From Actinotalea alkalitolerans (GTDB taxonomy: Bacteria; Actinomycetota; Actinomycetes; Actinomycetales; Cellulomonadaceae): a DNA stretch of 57,402 nt. The notes beneath the pieces were generated by a model. It searched no databases and had not been told where the DNA came from. It was given only the letters and a program-made list of their open reading frames with translations. The first letter of the stretch is position 1. Each line of letters starts with the position of its first letter. The stretch is taken from NCBI RefSeq assembly GCF_023369855.1, contig NZ_JAMBPP010000020.1:8069-65470 (forward strand). The letters run 5' to 3'. Of the stretch, positions 49,938 through 57,402 are shown piece by piece. The position numbers and the translations under genes were made by a program.

Positions 49938-52459
49938 CCGGCCAGGGCGCGCGGCTGCTGTGGGTCGAGATCCGCGGCTTCCGTGCGTTCGGCACCGAGC
50001 CGCGCCGCCTCGAGCTCGACGCACCACTAATAGTGGTGCACGCCGGAAACAGCCAGGGCAAGACCAGCCTGGCCGAGGCGCTGGAGTTCCTGATCACCGG
50101 GCGCAGCAGCCGCCGCGACCTGCTCGGCGGCGCGAAAGCCGAGTACGACGACAGCCTGCGCAACGCTCACCTGCCCGACGGCGACCTCGACGTCTACATC
50201 GAGGCCGGAGTCGCGGCCCCGGGCGGCGTCGTGCACAAGGTCCGCCGCGAGCTCGTGCAGGACTTCGGGCACGGAACCGAGTGCGCCAGCCGACTGCTCA
50301 TCGACGGCCTCCCGGCCGAGGATCTAGCGCCCGTGGGGTTGCCGATGAGCGACCCACCCGTTCGCGCACCGGTGCTCCTCCAACACATCCTGCGCCATGT
50401 GCTGGCCACCGAACCCAAGCAGCGCGTCGGCTACTTCAAGGCCCTCCTGTCACTGACCGACCTTGACCTCCTCCGCGAGCGGGTCACCGCTGCCCGCACG
50501 ACACTGGAGCGCGAGGCCCCCGGAGCCACGCTCACCGAGGTGGCGACTCTGCTCCAGACCCCAGCCGCTCCCGCCGCGGACGCACTTCAGACCGTTGCCG
50601 ATTGCACTCCGGACGCTGAAGCGATCGCGGCGGCCGTCGACGTCGCCCTCCTCACGGCCGGCAGTGCCCTCCTCGGCACGCCCTCCGCGTCACGCCCCGA
50701 ACTTCAGACTGCGCTGGAGGCTGTGATTGCCGAGCAGAACGAGGAGACCTTCCCGCTACGGGCGTTCACCGCTGGCACGGTCGTCGACGCACCTTCCCCT
50801 CCCGACCTCCGCCCGTACGCCCACGTACTGGCCCAGGCCGACCGCGACGCGGCCCGCTTGGCACCCCTGCTCGCAGCTGCCCTGGCAGTCGAGGACCTCG
50901 CCAAGCTCGACCACCCGATGGACTGCCCCATCTGCGCAACTCCGGGGGCACTGACACCAGCCCGCATGGCGACCCTGCGCGACCAGCTGCGCCGCACCAC
51001 AGCGGTCGACACCGCGGCAATCGCCGCAGACGGTGTCGTCCAAAGGGCCCGCCAAGTCCTCGATCACCTGCTCTCGGCACTACCCGGGGCGGTCCCGCTG
51101 GCCGGGGCCTGGTCACCAGAGCAGCTCGCGACAGCCGCCGCGCAACTACGCCACCTCGGCGTCGACGACACGCTGGCGGAGCCCGCGCAAGCAACCGCTG
51201 CGAGCCTCGCCTCCGCCACCGGTGACGTCAGGACCGCCGCAAAGGCGGCTACCGAGATGCTCGATCACACCGCGCTGGACATCAAGACCCGGAACGACCC
51301 CTCGGGCGACCTCGCCGGAAGCTACACCGCGCTGACTGAAGCAGTGGAGGAGCTTCAGCGAGCCAGCCGCGATCACCACGAGACCCTGCAGACACTGCGT
51401 GCTGTTGTGGAACCGGCCGTCCGTCATCGCGCTGCCGGCAGCGGGCTCACTGAACTGCGCAACCTCGTCGCACACGTCGAGCAACTCGTCCACGACCTGG
51501 TAGCCGAAGCCGGACGGAAGCGGACCATCACCCGACTCAAGGCCGCCGAACAAGCACTGAGGAAGGGAGCCGGCCGCGTGCTCGACGCACGCTTCGAGCA
51601 GATGAGCAAGGCCATCGACGAGTGGTGGGCCACCATCCGACCGGAAGAACTCGTTGGCTTCGGCGGAGTCAGACGCCGCGCAGGGGGTTCGCGCTTCGTC
51701 AACCTCGACGCCACGCTACGCAGCGCCCCCACTGAGAAAGTTGTCGTCCGGGACGCCCTGGGGATCTTCAGTGATTCCCAGCTCAACGCGCTCGGACTAG
51801 CCATCTTCCTCGCCCGCGCCGAACTGCTGGGCTCTTCCGTGATCGTGCTCGACGACCCCATCCCAGGTAGCGACGCCGACCACCGGCTCTCCTTCGTCCA
51901 GAACACGCTTGACAGGCTGCTGGACGCTGGAGCACAGGTGGTGCTCACCACGTTCGATACCAGGCTGGCCGAGCTCGCCCAGAGCAACCACAACTACCGC
52001 GACATGCTCGTGTTCGAGCTCAGCCTCGCCGATCCGCTCGCCGGCACTGAGGCCGTTCAGACCTCCGACACCTTCAGCCGACTGATGCAGGACGCCGGGG
52101 TGCACCTCAAGGCAGGCACGATGCGCGGCCGGAAGGACGCATGCAACAGCTACCGGTCGGCTGCGGAACGCCTTGCGAAGCAGATCATCGCCACCGGTCG
52201 CACCTGTGAGGGAAGGCCCTCCACCGTCGCCGAGGTCGACGCTGAAGCTCCACTTCTTGGCGATCTCGTCCCCCTCGTCTGCCACTACGCGGCAGATGAG
52301 GCCGAGAAGGGTCGGTGGCGCAGCTTCGGCCAAGTACTCAACCCAGGCAGCCACGACGACGGGACTCCGTCGAACGGCGACCTTGCCCAGATCAAGGGCA
52401 ACCTCAGCCGCATCGCGAAGAACCACGCCAAGCACTGGCCGGGTGGGCTGCTGTTGTGA
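49934..52459 (+). CDS. SMC/Rad50-like ATPase with single-CxxC hook
   Basis: This 841-aa protein has an ABC-type ATPase head split by a coiled coil. The N-terminus has VEIRGFRAFGTEP and Walker A HAGNSQGKTSLAEAL (K43). A CPIC motif (C331, C334) at mid-coil can form a Rad50-like zinc hook in a dimer. The second head half has SDSQLNALGLAIFLARAEL (signature, near 615), VIVLDDPIPGSD (Walker B, near 638) and LTTFDTR. An extra C-terminal domain of about 150 residues follows, with WRSFGQVLNPGSHDDG. It likely handles DNA ends or structures. It is coupled to the genes on both sides. Confidence 0.8.
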   Translation: MTGQGARLLWVEIRGFRAFGTEPRRLELDAPLIVVHAGNSQGKTSLAEALEFLITGRSSRRDLLGGAKAEYDDSLRNAHLPDGDLDVYIEAGVAAPGGVVHKVRRELVQDFGHGTECASRLLIDGLPAEDLAPVGLPMSDPPVRAPVLLQHILRHVLATEPKQRVGYFKALLSLTDLDLLRERVTAARTTLEREAPGATLTEVATLLQTPAAPAADALQTVADCTPDAEAIAAAVDVALLTAGSALLGTPSASRPELQTALEAVIAEQNEETFPLRAFTAGTVVDAPSPPDLRPYAHVLAQADRDAARLAPLLAAALAVEDLAKLDHPMDCPICATPGALTPARMATLRDQLRRTTAVDTAAIAADGVVQRARQVLDHLLSALPGAVPLAGAWSPEQLATAAAQLRHLGVDDTLAEPAQATAASLASATGDVRTAAKAATEMLDHTALDIKTRNDPSGDLAGSYTALTEAVEELQRASRDHHETLQTLRAVVEPAVRHRAAGSGLTELRNLVAHVEQLVHDLVAEAGRKRTITRLKAAEQALRKGAGRVLDARFEQMSKAIDEWWATIRPEELVGFGGVRRRAGGSRFVNLDATLRSAPTEKVVVRDALGIFSDSQLNALGLAIFLARAELLGSSVIVLDDPIPGSDADHRLSFVQNTLDRLLDAGAQVVLTTFDTRLAELAQSNHNYRDMLVFELSLADPLAGTEAVQTSDTFSRLMQDAGVHLKAGTMRGRKDACNSYRSAAERLAKQIIATGRTCEGRPSTVAEVDAEAPLLGDLVPLVCHYAADEAEKGRWRSFGQVLNPGSHDDGTPSNGDLAQIKGNLSRIAKNHAKHWPGGLLL

Positions 52460-53508
52460 CCGGCCCGACCGACTCCCACCACCCTGCCCGGTCTCATCGA
52501 GGGGGCGGAACCTCCAATCTCGATGCGGCCGCGCTGTTGGACGGCGTTCCGCTCACCTCCAGCGAGACCGAGTACGTCGAGGCTGCCCGGGCGGCCAACA
52601 CGATGCGGGGGTACCGCTCGGACTGGCGCGAGTTCACCACCTGGTGCACCGAGCACGACCTCGAGCCGATGCCAGCGGCGCCGGCCACGGTGACCGGGTA
52701 CCTATCCGATCTGGCCCGGGCCGGCGCGAAGGTCGGCACGATGAGCCGGCGGCTGTCGGCGATCAAGTTCGCCCACCAGCTCCGCAACCATCCCGACCCC
52801 ACCCGCAACGCCCGGGTGGTCGCGGTGTGGGAGGGGATCCGACGCACCCACGGCGCCCCACCGGACCAGGCGACCCCATTGATGCCTCCGGAGCTGTTCG
52901 ACGTCCTGGACGCATGCCCGGTCACCAAGGCCTGGCGCACACCGGGGCGCCAGGACGAGCCGGACCTGGCCGGTGCGCGGGACCGAGCGCTCATCCTGGT
53001 CGGGTTCGTCGCCGCGCTGCGGCGCAGCGAGCTCGCGGCCCTGACCCTCGACCAGGTCGCCGCCCACCCCAACGGCCTGGTCCTAACCCTCGCACGGTCC
53101 AAGACCAACCCCACCGGCGAGCACGTCGAACTGGTCGTGCTGCCCCGCGCGGCCAACCCCGCACGCTGCCCGGTGGTCGCGCTGAATCACTGGATCCAGC
53201 TCGCCGGGATCACCGACGGCCCAGTGTTCCGCGCCGTCGGCAAGAACAACCAGCCGGCCACCCGCGCCCTGCACCCGGAGTCGGTCAACACCCTGGTCCA
53301 GAAGGCCGTCGCCCGCGCCGGCATCGACCCCGGCCCCTACAGCGCGCACAGCCTGCGCGCGGGGTTCGTCACCTACGCCCACCTACGCGGGGCAAGCGAT
53401 CGGGCGATCGCCCACCAAACCCGCCACCGCTCCCTGGCCACCCTGGGAACCTACGTGCGGGTCCACCAGGCGTGGACCGACAACGCCGCCACCATCCTTG
53501 GTCTGTGA
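52456..53508 (+). CDS. Tyrosine recombinase (phage integrase family)
   Basis: This 350-aa recombinase has an N-terminal SAM-like core-binding domain (TMRGYRSDWREFTTWC, about 45-125) and a catalytic domain: Arg in ALRRSELAALT near 189, HSLRAGF near 298-301, HRSLATLGTYVR with the nucleophilic Tyr near 333. All catalytic residues are present. GTG start overlaps the ATPase stop (GTGA), so it is made with the ATPase. It may integrate the element or act with the ATPase on its own target. Confidence 0.9.
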   Translation: MTGPTDSHHPARSHRGGGTSNLDAAALLDGVPLTSSETEYVEAARAANTMRGYRSDWREFTTWCTEHDLEPMPAAPATVTGYLSDLARAGAKVGTMSRRLSAIKFAHQLRNHPDPTRNARVVAVWEGIRRTHGAPPDQATPLMPPELFDVLDACPVTKAWRTPGRQDEPDLAGARDRALILVGFVAALRRSELAALTLDQVAAHPNGLVLTLARSKTNPTGEHVELVVLPRAANPARCPVVALNHWIQLAGITDGPVFRAVGKNNQPATRALHPESVNTLVQKAVARAGIDPGPYSAHSLRAGFVTYAHLRGASDRAIAHQTRHRSLATLGTYVRVHQAWTDNAATILGL

Positions 53509-53695
53509 TGTCGCGCACGGTACGTCGGCGCCGTGCGGAACGAGGACAACGATGAGTTCACCGAGATGCGCTGGAGCATCGACATCTGGGCAGGCGCCGC
53601 GGCACCTGGCTCGACGCGAGGACTGCTGTCCCCAGCGGGGTTGCATCCACGACGAGCCGCCCGCCGCGTTGTCGAGAAGCGCCAGCAATAGAGCA

Positions 53696-53700
53696 CGGGC
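53696..53700. repeat. Target-site duplication of the IS21-family element, left copy
   Basis: CGGGC directly before the left end at 53701 is repeated directly after the right end at 55851-55855. A 5-bp duplication fits IS21-family insertion. Confidence 0.75.
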
Positions 53701-53767
53701 TGTCAACGTCGCCTGAAAGTGAACCCCGGATCGTCGGCTGAAAGTGAACCCCTCTGCGGTGGTTCGG

Positions 53768-54553
53768 TCAGTCGTCGGTCGGGCTGGGTGCCCGGCCGAG
53801 GTCGCGGTTCTTGAGTCGGTAGGAGTCGCCCTTGAGGGCGATGACTTCGGCGTGGTGGACGAGCCGGTCGATCATGGCGGCTGCGACGGTGTCGTCGCCG
53901 AAGACCTCACCCCAGCGACCGAAGGGCTTGTTGGAGGTGACGATCAGGGAGGCTCGTTCGTAGCGGGCTGAGACGAGCTGGAAGAACAGGTTGGCGGCTT
54001 CGGGTTCGAAGGGGATGTAGCCGACCTCGTCGATGACCAGCAGGGGGTAGCGGCCCAGGCGGCGCAGCTCATCCTGCAGGCGCCCGTCGTGGTGAGCGGC
54101 TGCGAGGCGATCGACCCACTCCGAGGCGGTCGCGAACAGGACCCGGTGGCCGGCTTGGCAGGCGCGGATCGCGATGCCGGTGGCCAGGTGGGTCTTGCCG
54201 GTCCCGGGCGGGCCGAGGAAGACCTCGTTCTCCTTGGCGGCCACGAAGTCCAAGGTCCCCAGATGGGCGATGAGCTCACGCTTGAGGCCGCGGGCGTGGT
54301 CGTAGTCGAAGTCCTCCAGGGACTTGCGCCCGGGGAACCGGGCGGCCCGGATGCGACCTTCACCGCCGTGAGTCTCGCGGGCAGAGACCTCGCGTTGCAG
54401 ACACGCGGCGAGGAACTCCTCGTGGGTCCAGGACTCCGCCCGAGCCCGCTCGGCCAGCCGCGCGACCGCCTCGCGCAGGGTTGGAGCCTTCAGCGCTCGG
54501 GTCAGGAACGCCAGCTCGGCGGTGATGTCCCTGGTCTTGATCGCGGTCGCCAT
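53768..54553 (-). CDS. istB: IS21-family helper ATPase IstB
   Basis: This 261-aa AAA+ protein selects target DNA and activates the transposase. The Walker A GPPGTGKTHLATG lies near 115 and Walker B LLVIDEVGYIPFE near 175. The N-terminal helical domain (about 1-75) is typical of IstB. The ATG overlaps the istA stop by one base. Confidence 0.95.
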   Translation of the reverse strand: MATAIKTRDITAELAFLTRALKAPTLREAVARLAERARAESWTHEEFLAACLQREVSARETHGGEGRIRAARFPGRKSLEDFDYDHARGLKRELIAHLGTLDFVAAKENEVFLGPPGTGKTHLATGIAIRACQAGHRVLFATASEWVDRLAAAHHDGRLQDELRRLGRYPLLVIDEVGYIPFEPEAANLFFQLVSARYERASLIVTSNKPFGRWGEVFGDDTVAAAMIDRLVHHAEVIALKGDSYRLKNRDLGRAPSPTDD

Positions 54554-55779
54554 CAGACCATCACCTCGGCCAGCCCGAACACGGCGTCGTAGTCGGCCAG
54601 GTCACGCTGCTCGACCTCCTCGACGGGCGGGGCCGGAGCCCGGTGGGCGGCGGCGAACGACATCGCCAGCGCCGCGGCCCGGTGGGCGGGGTCGGTGATC
54701 GTCTGCTGACGGGCCCAGCACCGCTGGTGGGCCGCGACGACCTTGGTGCCCATGCGGACACTGACCTGCTCCAGGTCGGCGGTGACGGTGACCTTTCGGC
54801 CGACCGCGACCGGGTCCACGGAGTAGTCGTTGGAGTCCAACCGGACGTAGTGATCGCGGGGCAGGCGGACCTGAGTGGACCACCCGATCTGCGGGGCCAG
54901 GGGCGGCAGCACGAGCATCGCGGCGTTGTCCGCGGCCCAGCGGGTCGCCGGGGCGCAGCCCAGCGACCGGTGATGACGGGCGTTGGCCCGGACCAGCCAG
55001 TCGCTGATCTGGGTGTTGAAGTCGCCCGGACCGGCGAACGTGCGCCCGGGCAGGAACGAGGTCTCGAAGTAGCCGTTGACCCGCTCGACCAGACCCTTGG
55101 CCTCCGGGTCGCGGGGCCGGCACTGGTGCACCGATATCCCCAACGTCCCGCGGAACGCCTCGAACTGATCGGCCAGCTTGGGCTTGCCGGCCCGCCAGGA
55201 CCCGACCGCTGGCTCGTTGTCCCAGACCAGCTCCTTGGGGACGGCGCCCATGACCTGCAGGAGCGCCCAGTGCCCGGCGATCAGATCCTCGGCCTGCCGG
55301 GTCGGGACCATCCTGGCGAAGATCATCCGCGAGTAGCCCGACACCATCACCAGCACCGGCGGGGAGTCCGTGTGACCAAAGCCGACCGGGACCGGCGCCG
55401 GCGGGAACCACAGGTCGCACTGGACCCGCTGCCCAGGGTCATAGGCCGTGCGCGTGGCCGGATCGACCGGCAAGTAGTACGGACGCAGCTCGCGGACCCG
55501 GTCCCTGAGCACCGTGATCGACCGGTCCCACCCGATCCGCTCCGCGATCACCGTCGCCGGCATGTCCGGGGTGGTCCGCAACAGCTCACGAACCGCCGGC
55601 TCGACCGCAGCGACGATCGACCCCTTGGGCGCCCGGACATACTTCGGCGGCGCATCACGAGCCAACGCCCGACGCACCGCGTTCCTCGAGACACCCAGCC
55701 GACGCGCGATCGCCTTGATCGCCATCCCCTCGACCCGGTGCAGCCGACGGATCTCTGCCCAGTCCTCCACGCTCATCAC
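54553..55779 (-). CDS. istA: IS21-family transposase IstA
   Basis: This 408-aa DDE transposase has an N-terminal HTH (GMAIKAIARRLGVSRNAVRR, about 18-37). The catalytic residues are D122 (QCDLWF), D187 (VWDNEP) and E232 (GLVERVNGYF). A C-terminal beta-barrel region contains VRLDSNDYSVDP. Intact length for the family. Confidence 0.95.
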   Translation of the reverse strand: MMSVEDWAEIRRLHRVEGMAIKAIARRLGVSRNAVRRALARDAPPKYVRAPKGSIVAAVEPAVRELLRTTPDMPATVIAERIGWDRSITVLRDRVRELRPYYLPVDPATRTAYDPGQRVQCDLWFPPAPVPVGFGHTDSPPVLVMVSGYSRMIFARMVPTRQAEDLIAGHWALLQVMGAVPKELVWDNEPAVGSWRAGKPKLADQFEAFRGTLGISVHQCRPRDPEAKGLVERVNGYFETSFLPGRTFAGPGDFNTQISDWLVRANARHHRSLGCAPATRWAADNAAMLVLPPLAPQIGWSTQVRLPRDHYVRLDSNDYSVDPVAVGRKVTVTADLEQVSVRMGTKVVAAHQRCWARQQTITDPAHRAAALAMSFAAAHRAPAPPVEEVEQRDLADYDAVFGLAEVMV

Positions 55780-55850
55780 CCTCCACAGCGTCGCGCAGGG
55801 GGTTCACTTTCGTCCGACGCCAGGGGGTCAGTCTTCAGCCGTCGTCGACA

Positions 55851-55855
55851 CGGGC
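55851..55855. repeat. Target-site duplication of the IS21-family element, right copy
   Basis: Second copy of CGGGC, directly after the IS21 right end. Confidence 0.75.
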
Positions 55856-55957
55856 GGCCGCCGGCGTCATCATCGTCACGTCACCAGGCTTGGCTTGAGC
55901 CAGCGAGAGCACTCCGCGAGGGGGGCCGCTTTCGGTGCCCTCATCGCAGCGCCGCGG

Positions 55958-55963
55958 CAGGAT
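55958..55963 (+). promoter_or_regulatory. -10 element of the 55970 gene
   Basis: CAGGAT lies six bases before the ATG at 55970, which would give a leaderless transcript. No clear -35 is seen. Confidence 0.35.
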
Positions 55964-55969
55964 GGCGCC

Positions 55970-56719
55970 ATGAGCGAAAAGCAGCCGCAGGACGAGGAGC
56001 CGAAAGCAAGCGAGGAGCAGCCGGCGGAACACGAGGAGCCGCCCTCGGACCCGGGTGAGCCCCAGGACGGGGCCGTCTTCAACCTCGACGACATCGAGCG
56101 CGAACTGACAGGAGACCCGCTCGTCGACCGAGGGATGGAGTTGTCAATCGACGAGCTCCAAGAGGCCGCCGAGGACCCAACCCACCCCGACCATGAGGCG
56201 GCGAAGGCGGCGTCACGCCACCTCGCGGAGTCCCTGAAGCCGATGTTCGCGAACCTGTACGGCGATCAGTTCCGAAGGATCGGCGAGAACCTCGCAGCTG
56301 CGATGAGGCCAAACCTGGATGGCTTGTTCGAGGGCCTTGCGCCGAAGCCACACACGTTCACGCGTCCCACTTCGCCGGGAGCCCTGGTCCGGGGAGCGGA
56401 CGCTGGCGCCCCGCTGCCCGAGATCGCCAGATACGACCCCGAGGACTTCGAGGTCGACGACACCCCACAGAGAACGCTGGACGCCATCGTCGACCTCAGC
56501 GAGCGGATGTCGGAGATGGTTCGGGTCGCCGCTGAGCACCGGGACGTCGCCGAGAAGCACCGCGCATTGGCGGAGACCGAGGCGAAGGCTCAGGCGCAAG
56601 CGACCAAGGACGCCAGCCGACGGGCGAACTTGGCGAACTGGGGCACCTGGCTGGCGATGGCCGGCACTTGGGCGGCGGTGATCGCGACCTTCGTCGTGGC
56701 GTCGCGCGCCGCTGGGTGA
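55970..56719 (+). CDS. Acidic protein with a C-terminal membrane anchor
   Basis: This 249-aa protein has a Glu/Pro-rich N-terminus (about 1-30), a helical middle (ELSIDELQEAAEDPTHPDHE, MFANLYGDQFRRIGENLAAA), a coiled-coil-like stretch near the end, and one membrane helix (WLAMAGTWAAVIATFVVAS) as the last 20 residues. I do not recognise the family. A long coil plus a tail anchor suggests a membrane-attached scaffold. Confidence 0.6.
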   Translation: MSEKQPQDEEPKASEEQPAEHEEPPSDPGEPQDGAVFNLDDIERELTGDPLVDRGMELSIDELQEAAEDPTHPDHEAAKAASRHLAESLKPMFANLYGDQFRRIGENLAAAMRPNLDGLFEGLAPKPHTFTRPTSPGALVRGADAGAPLPEIARYDPEDFEVDDTPQRTLDAIVDLSERMSEMVRVAAEHRDVAEKHRALAETEAKAQAQATKDASRRANLANWGTWLAMAGTWAAVIATFVVASRAAG

Positions 56720-56805
56720 CCCTAGGACGCGTCTCCAACGTTGCGCCTGGAAGTTGATGCAAGCGGGCTGGGCGCGAAGACACTGGTCCCGTAAGGGAGG
56801 TCGGT

Positions 56806-57156
56806 ATGCGAACCGGACCAAGGCGGTGGACTGCGGGCGGGCTCTGGATGATGGTCACTGGCGTCCTGCTTGCTGGATGCGCGCAGGAACGAGCCGCGGA
56901 GGTGCCCGCCACGGGGGCAGATGAGGTCTGGGTCGTCGGGATCGGCTACCCGGAGGGCGAGTGGGCCTCGTGTCTCGAGGACGACTCGATCGCTCAGTCG
57001 CTGATAACTCTCGACATGCCGGCCTCGAGTGCGACGGCCACCTTCACAGCTGAAGCCAGAGAGCAGGATGTGCGCCGCATCCTGGACTGCCTCGACCGCT
57101 CCCTCACAGAGGGTGACGTCAGCGTCAGCGTGACGCCTCAACCCCGCCGTCGTTGA
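56806..57156 (+). CDS. Small exported lipoprotein
   Basis: This 116-aa protein has a lipobox (VTGVLLAGCAQ, Cys near 25). The mature part has two further cysteines (ASCLEDD and ILDCLDR) that could form a disulphide, and ends in VSVTPQPRRR. GGGAGG ribosome site before the ATG. Function unknown. Confidence 0.6.
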   Translation: MRTGPRRWTAGGLWMMVTGVLLAGCAQERAAEVPATGADEVWVVGIGYPEGEWASCLEDDSIAQSLITLDMPASSATATFTAEAREQDVRRILDCLDRSLTEGDVSVSVTPQPRRR

Positions 57157-57402
57157 CACACCCGCTGCCAGGTAGCACCGGGGAACTTGCCCCTACGTTC
57201 GGAGCGAACGTCATGTCTGTGGCCGTGGACGCGGTTTGTGATCGCACCACCGCCGCCCCAGACCTCATCTCGACCGATCGCCATGCAGATAGCCGGGAAC
57301 ATCACCCAGCTGCGAGACGGCGGTGGCCTCAGCCCTGATCCACCGGTTTGAGGTGGGTGGTGGTGCGTGGCGGAGAGCGAGAATGCCCTCCTGAGCAGCG
57401 AG

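Larger units (their letters stand above)
53701..55850 (-). mobile_element. IS21-family insertion sequence, 2150 bp
   Basis: The ends start TGTC and are imperfect inverted repeats (TGTCAACGTCGCCTGAAAGT and, inverted, TGTCGACGACGGCTGAAGAC). Inside each end a second copy of a CTGAAAGTGAACCCC-like repeat is present, the multiple terminal repeats typical of IS21. It carries istA and istB on the minus strand and is flanked by CGGGC. Both genes are intact, so it is probably active and recent. Confidence 0.9.

Noticed and set aside
52456-53508. Attachment site (att) next to the recombinase
   Set aside because: No tRNA end or direct repeat that could be a core site is visible within the window; the IS21-family insertion obscures the downstream side.
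53533-53691. 52-codon frame between the recombinase and the IS21-family element
   Set aside because: No ribosome site, promoter or family similarity; kept only as a possible remnant in the IS finding.
1-57402. CRISPR arrays, tRNA and rRNA genes
   Set aside because: No regularly spaced repeats and no tRNA or rRNA sequence pattern were seen on either strand by reading; a covariance search was not possible.

Overview
The window is very GC-rich DNA. Its codons almost all end in G or C, GTG starts are frequent, genes are chained by ATGA/GTGA overlaps, and many genes appear leaderless. All of this points to an actinobacterium, probably Micrococcales-like; I cannot name the species. Most of the window looks like the backbone of a conjugative plasmid or integrative element, with a metal-resistance transposon at the left edge and an IS21-family element near the right edge.

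Layout. (1) 1-394: a truncated HTH regulator gene. (2) 395-13076: a 12.7 kb unit bounded by two 34-bp inverted repeats. It holds an IS30-family transposase, a CadD-like exporter and two methyltransferases, a CmtR-type Cd/Pb sensor, a P1B metal ATPase, LspA, a TlpA-like lipoprotein, CcdA, a beta-propeller lipoprotein, a CcsA-type cytochrome c assembly protein, a serine resolvase, mercuric reductase and MerR. (3) 13109-18747: an AbiTii protein, a two-gene zinc-finger unit, a DndB/DGQHR-like protein, and a restriction-modification pair whose C5 methyltransferase carries an ArsR-type HTH domain at its N-terminus. (4) 18931-34407: plasmid backbone. It contains DUF6573, a large ParB-like protein, DUF6308, DUF4192, a broken DUF6650, DUF6225, ParA/ParB partition genes, a primase-polymerase-like Rep protein and small DNA-binding proteins. 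Homologous 230-400 bp non-coding leaders and look-alike 3' hairpins recur here. (5) 34521-46559: a type IV secretion/conjugation cluster. It has an M23 peptidase/transglycosylase-like protein, a lipoprotein, an excisionase-like HTH, a ParA-like ATPase, a pilin-like protein, a VirB8-like protein, a VirB6-like protein, an SCO6880 family protein, a VirB4-like ATPase, a VirD4 coupling protein and DUF4913. No relaxase gene is visible. (6) 46925-53508: defence-like cargo. It has a DUF1016/PDDEXK nuclease, a second AbiTii protein, an ATPase remnant, and a tightly coupled three-gene operon of a 55-aa protein, an SMC/Rad50-like ATPase and a tyrosine recombinase. (7) 53701-55850: an IS21-family element with a 5-bp target duplication. 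Two hypothetical genes follow.

How the parts work together. In the transposon, the CmtR-type repressor sits divergently between two operons, so one Cd/Pb signal could control both export (ATPase, CadD) and envelope thiol/lipoprotein maintenance (LspA, TlpA, CcdA, CcsA). MerR/MerA form a second divergent pair. In the backbone, ParA/ParB and the primase-like protein suggest autonomous maintenance, and the coupled conjugation genes suggest self-transfer with a relaxase encoded outside the window. The strongest candidates for undescribed biology are the SMC-recombinase operon (49770-53508), the repeated leader/hairpin architecture (20417-27665), and the ArsR-methyltransferase fusion with its overlapping convergent nuclease gene.
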